A DNA stretch of 64,000 bases from an uncultured Caulobacterales bacterium (GCA_903900155.1 CAIUMD010000060.1:1-64000), one strand, 5' to 3'; shown: positions 10,411 through 19,713, counted from the first letter of the stretch. Numbers and translations: made by a program. Notes: a model not told the origin generated them from the letters alone.

Positions 10411-12851
10411 GCAGCCTGAAGCCCGGCCGCGACGTCACGGTCCAGGGCAAGGACGCCCAGGGCCGGACGATCTTGGTCGCGGCCGGCGGCGACCCGCAGA
10501 TGCTGTGGAGCCCGACCCGCGCCGAGCGGGCGGGGCTGAAAGCCGCCAAGGCCGTGCGCATCGACCTGAAGCTGGAGGCCATCGAGGGCCAACTGGTCGG
10601 CCCGGCCCTCTATGCCGACTGGGGCGACGGTTTTTCCGAGGATTCCTACACCCGCCTGAAGGCTGGTCCCGACGGCTGGTTCGCCTCGCTGCCGGCGCGC
10701 AGCTGGCAGCTGAACGCCGTACGCCTGGATCCGTCCGAGGGCGCGTGCGCCTTCACCGTGACGGACTTCAAGGTCACCCGGGTCGGCGACCTCGGCGCAG
10801 ATCCGCGCGGCCTGCGCGGCGCGGTGATCCAGGCCCTGAAGCCGGCTCTCGGCCCGCTGGGCAAGCCGGTCGGGGCGGTGTGGCGGCGTGGCCGGGCCAT
10901 GCTGCAGCGTTCGCGCGGGACCCGCGCGGTCGCCGGCGACGCCGGACCGGTCCGGGCGACCTACCAGCACGCGATCGCGGTCTCGAAGAGCCTGCGCAGC
11001 CCGCATTTCGCCGCCCCGATCGCCGCGCCGATCGTATTGCCGGTCGACGCGCCCAAGGTCGTGGCCTTCTACCTGCCGCAGTTCCATCCGTTCCCGGAGA
11101 ATGACCTGTGGTGGGGCAAGGGCTTCACCGAGTGGACCAACGTCTCCAAGGCCCAGCCGCAGTTTCTGGGCCACTACCAGCCGCGCCTGCCGGCGGACCT
11201 GGGGTTCTACGACCTGCGCCAGCGCGAGGTGATCGCCCAGCAGATCGACCTGGCCAAGGGCGCGGGCGTGTCGGCCTTCTGCTTCCACTACTACTGGTTC
11301 GCGGGCAAGCGCCTGCTGGAGCGGCCGATCGAGCTGGTGCTGGACGACCCGAGCCTGGATTTTCCGTTCGCCCTGTGCTGGGCCAACGAGAACTGGACCC
11401 GCCGCTGGGACGGCGACGAGAGCGACGTCCTGATGGGCCAGGATCACTCGCCGGAAGACGACCGCGCCGTGTTCGAGGACATGGCCCGCTATATCCGCGA
11501 CCCGCGCTACCTGAAGGTCGGCGGCAAGCCGGTGCTGGTGCTGTATCGCCCAGAGATTCTGCCGGAGCCTAAGGCCACCACCGACCGCTGGCGTGAACAG
11601 GCGCGAGCCATGGGGATCGGCGAACTGCATCTGCTGTGCACCACGGCCTTCGGCTTCCAGGACTATGCCAGCCACGGCTTTGACGGGATCATCGACTTTC
11701 CGCCCCATGCCATCGTCGAGGGCGAGATCACCAAGTCGGTGACGCCGCTGCATGCGAGCTTCACCGGCAAGGTCTATGACTATCCGACCGTCGTGCGGCA
11801 CAAGCTGGACGAGCTGGAGGCCGCGCCCGCCGCCTTCGTGCCGGGCGTCATGCCGGGCTGGGACAACCAGGCCCGCAAGCCGTGGGCCGGCCACGCCTTC
11901 CACGACGCCGACCCGGAAAGCTACCTGACCTGGCTGTCGGGAGCGCTGAAGCATGTCGAGGCCAGGCATCCGAAGGGCGAGGCGATGGTCTTCGTCAACG
12001 CCTGGAACGAATGGGGCGAAGGGGCCTATCTGGAGCCCGATCGCTGGTTCGGCCACGGCTATCTGCACGCCACCCGCACGGCCCTGGGGGCCTATGTGCC
12101 GCGCCTGACCGACGCCCATCCGCTGGTGGCGCAGGCGCAAGGCCAGTTCCAGAAGCGCGCCGAGGCCGTGGTGCTGCTGCACCTGTTCTATCCCGAGCTG
12201 ATCGACTGGTTCGCCCACCGCCTGGCCGCGACGGCCCGCGGCTTGGACGTGATGATCACCGTGCCGGAGAGCTGGAGCGAGGCCGACCTGGCCCGTGCCC
12301 GCGCGGCCTTCCCGGCCGCGCACCTGGCTATCGCCGAGAACCGCGGGCGCGACATCCGGCCGTTCGTCGAGACCCTGCGCCGCGCGCGGGCCCTGGGCTA
12401 TTCGGTGTTCTGCAAGCTGCACTCCAAGCGCTCGCCGCACCGCGCCAAGGGCGACGAATGGCGGGCCGAGCTGTTCGACGGCCTGCTGGACGGCGAGGCC
12501 GCCAGCCTGGCCCTGCGCGCCTTCGCCCAGGATCCGAAGCTGGGTCTCTTGGCCTCGTCGGAGGCCCGCATGCGGATCGGCGATCCGGACGTCATGGCCA
12601 ATAACGGCGCGGCCGTGGAGCGCCTGACGGCCCGCATGGGCCTGAAGCCCACCCCCGAGACGCCGTTCGCGGCCGGCTCGATGTTCTGGGGGCGGACGGA
12701 AGCCTTCGCGCCGCTGTCGGACCTTGCCGACGCCGAGATCGGCTTCGAGCCGGAGCTCGGCCGGGTCGACGGCACGACGGCCCACGCGATCGAGCGCCTG
12801 ACCGCCGCCATCGTCGCCCGGGCCGGCTATCGCGCGAGCTTCGAGCTGTGA
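10407..12851 (+). CDS. WbsX-like (GH99-like) and RgpF-like two-domain polysaccharide assembly protein
   Basis: An 814-aa cytoplasmic protein. Residues 1-200 form an unassigned N-terminal region. Residues about 212-560 match the WbsX / glycoside hydrolase 99-like domain: VVAFYLPQFHPFPENDLWWG, GFTEWTNV, FCFHYYWFAGKRLLE, LCWANENWTRRWDG and VNAWNEWGEGAYLEPD. Residues about 580-814 match the rhamnan synthesis protein F domain: LLHLFYPELIDWF, NRGRDIRPFVETL, KLHSKRSPH and GSMFWGR. Such fusions occur in O-antigen and rhamnan clusters and are thought to build or process glycan chains. It overlaps both neighbours by 4 bp. Confidence 0.83.
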   Translation: MSSLKPGRDVTVQGKDAQGRTILVAAGGDPQMLWSPTRAERAGLKAAKAVRIDLKLEAIEGQLVGPALYADWGDGFSEDSYTRLKAGPDGWFASLPARSWQLNAVRLDPSEGACAFTVTDFKVTRVGDLGADPRGLRGAVIQALKPALGPLGKPVGAVWRRGRAMLQRSRGTRAVAGDAGPVRATYQHAIAVSKSLRSPHFAAPIAAPIVLPVDAPKVVAFYLPQFHPFPENDLWWGKGFTEWTNVSKAQPQFLGHYQPRLPADLGFYDLRQREVIAQQIDLAKGAGVSAFCFHYYWFAGKRLLERPIELVLDDPSLDFPFALCWANENWTRRWDGDESDVLMGQDHSPEDDRAVFEDMARYIRDPRYLKVGGKPVLVLYRPEILPEPKATTDRWREQARAMGIGELHLLCTTAFGFQDYASHGFDGIIDFPPHAIVEGEITKSVTPLHASFTGKVYDYPTVVRHKLDELEAAPAAFVPGVMPGWDNQARKPWAGHAFHDADPESYLTWLSGALKHVEARHPKGEAMVFVNAWNEWGEGAYLEPDRWFGHGYLHATRTALGAYVPRLTDAHPLVAQAQGQFQKRAEAVVLLHLFYPELIDWFAHRLAATARGLDVMITVPESWSEADLARARAAFPAAHLAIAENRGRDIRPFVETLRRARALGYSVFCKLHSKRSPHRAKGDEWRAELFDGLLDGEAASLALRAFAQDPKLGLLASSEARMRIGDPDVMANNGAAVERLTARMGLKPTPETPFAAGSMFWGRTEAFAPLSDLADAEIGFEPELGRVDGTTAHAIERLTAAIVARAGYRASFEL

Positions 12852-13879
12852 GCGCGTTCAAGAGTCTGGCCCGGCGGACGGCGCGCAAGCTCAAGGGCCT
12901 GCTGCCCAAGGCTCCGCTTCCTCGCCCGCCGTCCGTGGCCCTGACGATCGTCGCGCAGGCCGATCCCGTGGTGTGCGACGCCTGGCATGCGCCGGCCTTC
13001 GGGGCGGTGTTCGATGACCAGGGGCGGGTGCTGGAACCTACGATCCGCCCGGCGCTGAGCTACACCCCGACCCTGGCGGCTCTGCCGAATGCCTGGCGCG
13101 AGGGCGAGACGACGCAGTTCGAGCTACCCATCGAGGCGCTGCAGATCCCCCGCGCCACGGTGTTCGTGAGCTGGGCCGGCCTGCACAACTACGCCAGTTT
13201 CCTGCTGAACGATCTGCCCGTGCTGGTCGCGGCCGAGCAGGCGGGCGCGCTGGCTACGCATCCGCCGATCGCGCCGCCGCTGCTGCCCTGGCAGGCGCAG
13301 CTGCTGGACCTGACCCTGGGCGGCGCGGTGAAGCCCACGGTGGTCGAGGCGCCGATCGTCCGCCTGGGCGAGGCGGTGCGCCATGCGCCGGACTTGGCGT
13401 TGGCGCGCGAGCGGATGCTGACCCATGTGGCGGTTCCCGATGATCCGGGCGCGCCCAAGCGCATCTATGTCAGCCGCCGCGGCGCCTTGAAGGACGAGCT
13501 GCTCAACGAGGCCGCGCTAGAGGCGGCCCTGGAGGCGCGAGGCTTCATGATCGTGCGCCCCGAGGTTTGGTCGATCCGCGACCAGATCATCCTGTTCCAT
13601 CGCGCCAATGTCGTGGTCGGCGCGACCGGCGTCGCCATGGCCAACGTCTTCTTCTGCCGGCCGGGAACCAAGGTCGTCGAGATCCAGCCCGACGGCCTTG
13701 CGGGCGACTGGGTGCGTGACCTCGCTCGACGGGGCGGCGGCGAGGCGCGGGCTTTCGCCGCGCCCGCGCTGCCCGACGATACCGAGATCCTGATTGAAGG
13801 CCTGTCGCTCCCGGCCTCGGAATTCACGTGGCGGCTGGACCTGGGCGCGTTCCTGTCCTTCCTGGACGAGGCGCTCTAG
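12848..13879 (+). CDS. GT61-like (DUF563) glycosyltransferase
   Basis: A 343-aa protein of the DUF563/GT61 type. Recognisable pieces are the central NYASFLLNDLPVL region (the family usually has an H-W-L-D-type motif here), KRIYVSRRGALKDELLNE, and the C-terminal HRANVVVGATGVAMANVFFC stretch that parallels the family GxHGAxLxN motif. The usual His in that motif is replaced (GATGVAMAN), so activity is less certain. It starts with GTG overlapping the previous TGA. A second family member follows immediately, suggesting successive additions in one polysaccharide. Confidence 0.72.
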   Translation: MSAFKSLARRTARKLKGLLPKAPLPRPPSVALTIVAQADPVVCDAWHAPAFGAVFDDQGRVLEPTIRPALSYTPTLAALPNAWREGETTQFELPIEALQIPRATVFVSWAGLHNYASFLLNDLPVLVAAEQAGALATHPPIAPPLLPWQAQLLDLTLGGAVKPTVVEAPIVRLGEAVRHAPDLALARERMLTHVAVPDDPGAPKRIYVSRRGALKDELLNEAALEAALEARGFMIVRPEVWSIRDQIILFHRANVVVGATGVAMANVFFCRPGTKVVEIQPDGLAGDWVRDLARRGGGEARAFAAPALPDDTEILIEGLSLPASEFTWRLDLGAFLSFLDEAL

Positions 13880-15048
13880 TGGTCGCGTTCGTCGACATCA
13901 CCGGGGCCGAGCGGCTGTCGATGGGCAAGGCCTTGAACGGCGCCCAGCGCGTCGCGCGGGTCAAGCTGATGGGCTCCAGCGGGCCGATCGCGTCGCGCCC
14001 AATGCTGTGGCCCTGCGCCGGCGAGATCCTGAACGGCATGCACGACCTGCCCGACGTGGTCGCGCCGGAGATCGACCTGGTGGTCGTCCACCGCGCCGTG
14101 GCGGGAGGTTCGGGCGCGCAGCTGAAGCTGGACGACGCCTATGTCCATGCGGGCGAAGCCTATCCCGCCTACATCCGCTATCGGTACGAGCACGACATCG
14201 CCGCCGACGCCTGGCGCTTCGACGTTCCGGTCCGCAAGCGCCTGGACCGGGCGTTCGTGATCACCCATTACAACTATGTCTGGGGTCACTGGTTGACCGA
14301 GATGTATCCCAAGCTGTTCCTGATCCGGGCGCTGCTGGCGGTGGGCGTGGTCGCGCCCTTGCTGTTGCCGGTCACCGCGCCGGCCTATGTGGCCAGGATC
14401 GCGCAGGAGCTGGTCCCGGATCTGGAGATCGTCACCTACTACCCGCGCGATGAGGCTGTGGAGATCGGGACCGTCCTGCTGCCGCACATGCTGAGCCAGG
14501 ACTACTATTTCCACGACTTCCTGCGCCGGAGCCTGGAGCGCGAGGCCCTGGCCTGGCCGCGCGGCGGGACGCCGGACAAGGTATTTGTCAGCCGCGCCGG
14601 GGTGGGCGCCACCTTCCGCGAGCTGACCAACGAGGCCGAGATCGAGGGCCTCGCCGAAGAACTGGGCTTGACCCTGGTGCGGCCGGAGACGCTGCCCTGG
14701 ATCGAGCAGGCCCGGATCTTCTCGCGCGCCAGTGTGGTGGCTGGCGAGTTCGGCTCGGGCCTGCACAACGCCCTGCTGTCGCCGGCGGGTTGTCAGGTGG
14801 TGTCGCTGAACTGGCTGGTCGACGTGCAGTCGCGGATCGCCAACTTCCGCCGCCAGGACGTCGGCTACATCCTGCCCGCCGACGGTCGCGCCCGCCTGCA
14901 CGCCGAAGAGCAGCAGAGCCAGCCGTTCACGATCGATCCCGTCGAGTTCCGTGCGAAACTGGCGCTCGCGGTCGGGCGCGCGGAAGCTCGGGCCGTTCTG
15001 GCTGGCTGGGACGATGGCCCAACCGTCCTACCGGAGCTGATCCTATGA
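13879..15048 (+). CDS. GT61-like (DUF563) glycosyltransferase, second copy
   Basis: A 389-aa protein with the same layout as its upstream neighbour: YNYVWGHWLTEMYPKLFLIR (family HWLxExxPKL region), DKVFVSRAGVGATFRELTNE, and ASVVAGEFGSGLHNALLSP, corresponding to the GxHGSGLxN-type motif. The HW-LTE region and the SGLHN motif are better conserved than in the preceding gene. It begins with GTG overlapping the last base of the previous TAG. Probable cytoplasmic transferase acting on the polysaccharide exported by the ABC pair. Confidence 0.75.
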   Translation: MVAFVDITGAERLSMGKALNGAQRVARVKLMGSSGPIASRPMLWPCAGEILNGMHDLPDVVAPEIDLVVVHRAVAGGSGAQLKLDDAYVHAGEAYPAYIRYRYEHDIAADAWRFDVPVRKRLDRAFVITHYNYVWGHWLTEMYPKLFLIRALLAVGVVAPLLLPVTAPAYVARIAQELVPDLEIVTYYPRDEAVEIGTVLLPHMLSQDYYFHDFLRRSLEREALAWPRGGTPDKVFVSRAGVGATFRELTNEAEIEGLAEELGLTLVRPETLPWIEQARIFSRASVVAGEFGSGLHNALLSPAGCQVVSLNWLVDVQSRIANFRRQDVGYILPADGRARLHAEEQQSQPFTIDPVEFRAKLALAVGRAEARAVLAGWDDGPTVLPELIL

Positions 15049-16127
15049 AGGCGCTGGCCCTGACCGTCCTGCTGCTGGCGACGCCGGCGATCTCGGCCGA
15101 GCGGGTTTCGCTGCTCAAGGTCTGCGATACGCCCAAGGGCGTCGAATTCCAAGGCGGCGGCTATGGCGGGATCTCGGGGATCGACCACGATCCGCGCACG
15201 GGCCTTTGGGCCTTCATCAGCGACGACAAGTCCGAGCATGGGCCGTCGCACGCCTTCCTGGGCCGGCTGGATGTGCGGCCCGGAAAGCCTTGCGGTCCGG
15301 TGCTGGAAACGATGATCCCGCTGCGCCGCGAAGACGGCGCGACCTTCCCGGACCGCAAGGCCGGGACCGAGGCCGCCGACGGGGAGTCCATCCGCTTCGA
15401 CCCGTTGAGCCACGATCTGGTCTGGTCGACCGAAGGCGACTTCGACCACGGCTATCCGCCCTCGGTGCGGCGCATGAAGGCCGACGGGACGCCGGTCGCG
15501 CGGCATGTCGTCCCTGAAAAACTGACCTTCCACGACGGCGGCCGGACCGGCGCGCGCAAGAACGCCACCACCGAGGGCATGAGCTGGTCCGCTGACGGAC
15601 GGTCCTTGTGGCTGTCGATGGAGTGGCCGCTGGCTCAGGACGGCCCGATCCCTTCGGTGGCCGAGGGCGGGCTCACGCGCCTGACGAAACTGGACCGTTC
15701 GGGAAAGGTCCTGGCCCAGTACGCCTATCGCATCGACCCGGTGCAGGTCGCCTCACCGGTGGGTGTCGGCGACAACGGGATCAGCGAGATCCTGGCCCTG
15801 GACGCCCATCGCCTGCTGGTGCTGGAGCGCTCGGGGATCAAGGGCGCGGACGGGCGCTACAGCTACCACGTCCGCCTGTACGTGGCCGATCTGGCCAAGG
15901 CCCAGGACGTCTCGAAGATCGGGAGCCTGTCGGCGACGCCCGTGCGGGCCGTCGACAAGCGCCTGTTGCTGAACTTCGACAGCCTGGGCGTGCGGATCGA
16001 CAATCTGGAAGCCATGGCGTGGGGCCCGCGCCTGAAGGACGGGGCCCGCACGCTGGTTCTGGCTTCGGACGACAACTACGACGCCAACCAGGTCAACCAG
16101 ATCCTGGTCCTGCGGGTCGGCCCGTAA
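15045..16127 (+). CDS. Secreted esterase-like activity of phytase family protein
   Basis: A 360-aa protein with an N-terminal signal peptide (MKALALTVLLLATPAISAE) followed by a beta-propeller-like domain of the phytase-like/esterase-like family (Pfam PF13449 type): GGISGIDHDPRTGLWAFISD, TEAADGESIRFDP, TTEGMSWSADGRSLWLSME, and NLEAMAWGPRLKDG. The repeated G-(I/M)-(S/A)-W/D pattern followed by D-rich loops is characteristic. Substrate is unknown. Its ATG overlaps the stop of the preceding transferase, so it is the last gene of the polysaccharide operon; its last 52 bp overlap the opposing SDR gene. Confidence 0.78.
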   Translation: MKALALTVLLLATPAISAERVSLLKVCDTPKGVEFQGGGYGGISGIDHDPRTGLWAFISDDKSEHGPSHAFLGRLDVRPGKPCGPVLETMIPLRREDGATFPDRKAGTEAADGESIRFDPLSHDLVWSTEGDFDHGYPPSVRRMKADGTPVARHVVPEKLTFHDGGRTGARKNATTEGMSWSADGRSLWLSMEWPLAQDGPIPSVAEGGLTRLTKLDRSGKVLAQYAYRIDPVQVASPVGVGDNGISEILALDAHRLLVLERSGIKGADGRYSYHVRLYVADLAKAQDVSKIGSLSATPVRAVDKRLLLNFDSLGVRIDNLEAMAWGPRLKDGARTLVLASDDNYDANQVNQILVLRVGP

Positions 16128-16969
16128 GCGGCGGCGCCCTCGGCCGGGAAGTCGGTCGAGACGGCGACCGCGCGCCAGTCCTTGAGCACCGCCAGGTGGG
16201 CCGCGGCCACGGCTTCGGTCGCCGCGGCCGTATCGCTGCCCAGCGGCAGGCGGACCGGCGGGTTGGGCGCGCTGACGAAATCGACCAGCACCTTGGCCAG
16301 GCGGTTGGGATCGCCGGGCTGGTTGTGGCTGACCACGGCGGCGTGAGCGCGCACGGAGCCGGCCGTCTCGTTATAGTCGGCGATGCTGGCCGGGCTGATG
16401 CTCAGCGAGGTCGAGTCGAGGAAGTCGGTGCGGAAATAGCCCGGCTCGACGGCGGTGGCGAAGACGCCCAGCGGGGCCAGCTCGGCGGACAGGGCCTCGG
16501 TCAGGCCCTCCACGGCGAACTTGGTCGAGCAGTAGATCCCGAAGCCCGCGCCCGAGCGCAGACCGCCCACCGACGACAGGTTCAGGATCCGGCCCGAGCG
16601 CTGGCGGCGCATATGCGGCAGCACCGCACGGGTCACGGCCAGCAGGCCAAAGACGTTGGTGCGGTACAGGGCTTCGATCTCGGCGCCGGTGGCTTCCTCG
16701 ACCGCGCCCAGAAGGCCGTAGCCGGCGTTGTTGACCAGCACGTCGATGCGGCCGAAGCGCTCGACGGCGGCCTTGGCGGCGGCGTGGGCCTGCGCCTCGT
16801 CGGTGACGTCCAGCGCCACGGCCAGGAGGTTTTCGTGCTGGCCCAGGCGCTCGGTGATCGAGGCGGGGTTGCGGGCGGTGGCGACGACGGCGTCGCCGGC
16901 GGCCAGGGCCTGTTTGGCGATCAGCGCGCCGAAGCCGCGCGAGGCGCCGGTGATGAACCAGGTGCGCAT
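16076..16969 (-). CDS. Short-chain dehydrogenase/reductase
   Basis: A 297-aa classical SDR. The NAD(P) motif is TGASRGFG at residues 7-14, followed by NNAGYG and a catalytic SS...YCSTK (Ser and Tyr-x-x-x-Lys). Arg at positions 10 and 33 of the cofactor region suggests NADP preference. The substrate cannot be inferred. It is transcribed divergently from a LysR regulator with a T-N11-A dyad between them, the standard arrangement for regulator and target. Its 3' end overlaps the convergent phytase-like gene by 52 bp. Confidence 0.88.
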   Translation of the reverse strand: MRTWFITGASRGFGALIAKQALAAGDAVVATARNPASITERLGQHENLLAVALDVTDEAQAHAAAKAAVERFGRIDVLVNNAGYGLLGAVEEATGAEIEALYRTNVFGLLAVTRAVLPHMRRQRSGRILNLSSVGGLRSGAGFGIYCSTKFAVEGLTEALSAELAPLGVFATAVEPGYFRTDFLDSTSLSISPASIADYNETAGSVRAHAAVVSHNQPGDPNRLAKVLVDFVSAPNPPVRLPLGSDTAAATEAVAAAHLAVLKDWRAVAVSTDFPAEGAAAYGPTRRTRIWLTWLAS

Positions 16970-17021
16970 GTCTCGTTCCTTCCGTTTGGCCGCGTCCGGG
17001 GAGCGTCGCGGCGACGGAGGA

Positions 17022-17051
17022 CTATCTAGACCTCGGGCTTAGATGAGATAG
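17022..17051. promoter_or_regulatory. LysR-type operator between SDR and LysR genes
   Basis: The 122-bp divergent intergenic region contains ATCTA-N11-TAGAT (17024-17044), a textbook LysR T-N11-A dyad, nested in an outer pair CTATCT (17022-17027) and AGATAG (17046-17051). It is 41 bases before the LysR start codon and about 50 bases before the SDR start, so binding could control both genes. Confidence 0.55.
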
Positions 17052-17091
17052 TCATCGCCTTTCTCGCCAATTCAGTGAGAAGTTTTCATCA

Positions 17092-17982
17092 ATGCGTCCC
17101 GTCGCGCCCGCCGACCTGGCCAGCTTCCTGGCTATCGCCCGCCACAAGAGCTTCCGCCGCGCGGCCGACGAACTGGGCTGCACGCCTTCGGCGCTGAGCC
17201 ACGCCCTGCGCGGCATCGAGCAGCGGCTGGACCTGCGCCTTATCAACCGCACGACCCGCAGCGTCGCCCTGACCGAGGCCGGCGAGCAATTGTTCGAGCG
17301 CGTGTCGCCGGCTTTCCGCGACATCGACGACGCCCTGGACGATCTCAACAACTTCCGAGGCCAGCCGATGGGGAGCTTGCGCCTCAACGCCGCGCGTGGC
17401 GCGGCCGAGATGGTGCTGCTGCCGATGGTGACCCGCTTCCTGGTCCAGCAGCCCGGCGTGACGGTCGAGATCATCGCCGACTCCGCCCTGGTCGACATGG
17501 TGGCCGAGGGTTGCGACGCGGGCATCCGCTTTGGCGAGACCATCGCCCAGGACATGATCGCCGTGCCGATCGGCGGTCGCCAGCGCAGCGCCATCGTCGC
17601 CTCGCCGGCGTTCTTCGAGAAGCACCCCAAGCCGACGGCGCCCGAGCAACTGAAGGAAATCCCCTGCATCCGCTACCGTTTCGCCAGCGGCCGGTTCTAT
17701 GCCTGGGAGTTCGAGCGTGGCGGGATCGAGCTGAACATCGAGGTCGACGGCCCGCTGACCCTCAACGACCAGCAGCTGACCATCCAGGCGGCCCTGGACG
17801 GCATCGGCGCGACCTTCGCGTTCGAGGAACAGGTCGCCGACCTGATCGCGGCTGGCAAGCTGGTGCGTGTGCTGGAGGACTGGTGCCCCTACTACAGCGG
17901 CTTCTACCTCTATTATCCCAGCCGTCGCCGCGCGCCCGCGCCGCTGCGGGCCTTCATCGACTTCATCCGCGAGGGCGGGTGA
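17092..17982 (+). CDS. LysR family transcriptional regulator
   Basis: A 296-aa LysR regulator. The winged helix-turn-helix spans residues 5-63 (SFRRAADELGCTPSALSHAL, RGIEQRLDLRLINRTTRSV), followed by the effector-binding periplasmic-binding-protein fold from about residue 90. It is divergent from the SDR gene at 16076-16969 and probably controls it and itself. The ligand is unknown. Confidence 0.9.
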   Translation: MRPVAPADLASFLAIARHKSFRRAADELGCTPSALSHALRGIEQRLDLRLINRTTRSVALTEAGEQLFERVSPAFRDIDDALDDLNNFRGQPMGSLRLNAARGAAEMVLLPMVTRFLVQQPGVTVEIIADSALVDMVAEGCDAGIRFGETIAQDMIAVPIGGRQRSAIVASPAFFEKHPKPTAPEQLKEIPCIRYRFASGRFYAWEFERGGIELNIEVDGPLTLNDQQLTIQAALDGIGATFAFEEQVADLIAAGKLVRVLEDWCPYYSGFYLYYPSRRRAPAPLRAFIDFIREGG

Positions 17983-17993
17983 GGTGAGGCCGG

Positions 17994-18350
17994 TTACTCC
18001 GGCTGGAACTTGTCGACGGCCTTGCGCAGGGCGCCGGCATTGATCGGCTTGGCCAGCACCTCGATGCTTTCGAAGCCCTTGCGGGGCAGGTCGCCATAGC
18101 CGGTGGCGAACACGAACGGCACGCCTTGCTCGCGCAGCGCCTCGGCGACCGGGAACACCATCTCGCCGCCGATATTGACGTCCAGAACCGCGCCGTCCGG
18201 CGCCGCCTCTTCGCTGCCCAGCCACTCCAGGGCGTCGCCGACCGCGCCGAACGATCCGGCGATCTCGCAACCCAGGTCGCCGAGCATGTCCTCGACCATC
18301 ATCGCCACCAGGGCTTCGTCCTCGACGATCATCACCTTGCTGGGCTTCAT
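17994..18350 (-). CDS. Single-domain response regulator
   Basis: A 118-aa stand-alone receiver domain: acidic pocket VEDEALV, phospho-acceptor Asp in VLDVNIGGE, Thr/Ser switch in FATGYG, and Lys in VLAKPI. There is no output domain. Its start overlaps the stop of the HWE kinase by 4 bp, so the two are an obvious pair. The family is typically an alphaproteobacterial partner of HWE kinases, relaying phosphate or tuning the kinase. Confidence 0.88.
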   Translation of the reverse strand: MKPSKVMIVEDEALVAMMVEDMLGDLGCEIAGSFGAVGDALEWLGSEEAAPDGAVLDVNIGGEMVFPVAEALREQGVPFVFATGYGDLPRKGFESIEVLAKPINAGALRKAVDKFQPE

Positions 18351-19534
18351 GCGGCCAGACTCATCCGTTGCGACAGCGGCGCGCGCAGGGTGTAGACCAC
18401 GCCCTGCTCCGCGAAATCGAGACTGGCCTTGCCGCCCAGGTCGCGGGCCAGACCGCGCTCGATCATCTGGACGCCAAAACCTTTGTGCTTCGGCTTGTCG
18501 GCCACTGCCGGGCCGCCCACCTCGCGCCAGGTCAGGGTCAGCATCGGCGGCGTGGCGGTCTCCTCGACGCTCCAGCGGATCACCACCCGGCCTTCCGGAA
18601 TCGAGAGGGCGCCGTGCTTGGCCGCGTTCACCGCCAGCTCGTGCAGGGTCATGTGCACCGACACCGAGGTCTCGGCGCTGAAGGTCAAGGCCGGGCCGAT
18701 AATGTCGAAGCGTTCGGCCAGGTCGGGACTGAACGGGGCCAGGGCCTTGTCCAGGATTTCGTGCAGCTCGGCGCGGCCCCAGGCGCGGCGGGTCAAGAGC
18801 TCGTGGGCCTGCGACAGGGCCAGAATGCGGTTCTCGAAGGTCTCGGCGAAGGCTTCCGGCGTCGGCGTCGAGCGCAGGGTCTGGCGCGAGATCGACTGGA
18901 CGATGGCCAGGGTGTTCTTCACCCGGTGGTCCAGCTCCTGCAGCAGGAAGGTCCCGTGATGGCGGGCGTCGACCAGGCTGTCGTGCAGGCGGCCGCTCTC
19001 CAGGGCCGAGGCCGTGGCGCGGGCGATGACCTGCAGCTTCTTGACGATCTCGGGGGCGGGGACGTGCTCCTGCGCCCAATAGGCGCCGATGGCGGCGAGC
19101 GGATCCTCCAGACGCACCGGGGTCATCACCAGGCTTTTGACGAAGGTCGGGCGATAGGCGTCGTGCGGGATGCGCTCGTCCAGATAGATGTCGGGGATGA
19201 TCACGGTCTGGCGGTTCAGCATCGCCCAGCCGGAAATGCAGGCCGTCAGCGGGAAGCGCTTGCCTTTCCACAACGGACCGATCGCGTCCTCGTCGAAGTA
19301 CCAGCACTTGTCGTTGTCGCGCAGGACGAAGGCGACGCCGTCGGCGCCGGAAACGCGCCGGGCCGCCTTGCGGACGACCTCGGCCACTTCGCTGATGGTG
19401 CGGGTCGCCGACAGGGCCTCGATCGTTTCGATGAGCGTCAGCAAGTCCGTTTCGGACGTCGCGACATCATCTTTAGGGGCCAGATCCAGCATTCTTCGAA
19501 GATCGCACGTCGGTTGTGTTTGAAACCCTAACAT
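18347..19534 (-). CDS. GAF-containing HWE-family histidine kinase
   Basis: A roughly 395-aa soluble kinase. A GAF domain covers residues about 30-180 (ISEVAEVVRKAARRVSGADG, CISGWAMLNRQTVIIPD). The H-box is LLQELDHRVKNTLAIVQSI, typical of the HWE/HisKA_2 family, and the ATPase region contains LHELAVNAAKHGAL and GFGVQMIERGL. There is no membrane segment; the GAF domain may bind a small molecule or sense light or redox state. The start is uncertain: ATG at 19534 is used, but ATG at 19492 with GAAGA just upstream, or TTG at 19552, are possible. It overlaps the receiver gene by 4 bp. Confidence 0.85.
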   Translation of the reverse strand: MLGFQTQPTCDLRRMLDLAPKDDVATSETDLLTLIETIEALSATRTISEVAEVVRKAARRVSGADGVAFVLRDNDKCWYFDEDAIGPLWKGKRFPLTACISGWAMLNRQTVIIPDIYLDERIPHDAYRPTFVKSLVMTPVRLEDPLAAIGAYWAQEHVPAPEIVKKLQVIARATASALESGRLHDSLVDARHHGTFLLQELDHRVKNTLAIVQSISRQTLRSTPTPEAFAETFENRILALSQAHELLTRRAWGRAELHEILDKALAPFSPDLAERFDIIGPALTFSAETSVSVHMTLHELAVNAAKHGALSIPEGRVVIRWSVEETATPPMLTLTWREVGGPAVADKPKHKGFGVQMIERGLARDLGGKASLDFAEQGVVYTLRAPLSQRMSLAA

Positions 19535-19713
19535 GCAGACGGCGCCGGACAAGCTGGACCGCCCGACCCCGGTGTGATCGTTTGCACATGCGCAAGGGTT
19601 GAGTTTCGTTATGCCTGTGAGGCGAGTGGGCGACGAATATGGCGCGGGCTATGCAATAACATTGTTAGATCAACGTTCTGGCGAGATCTTGCGCGCGCGC
19701 TCGCTTGCCGTGC

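Noticed and set aside
18368-19531. 387-codon plus-strand frame opposite the HWE kinase
   Set aside because: Shadow frame; the opposite strand has an unmistakable H-box and ATPase motifs.
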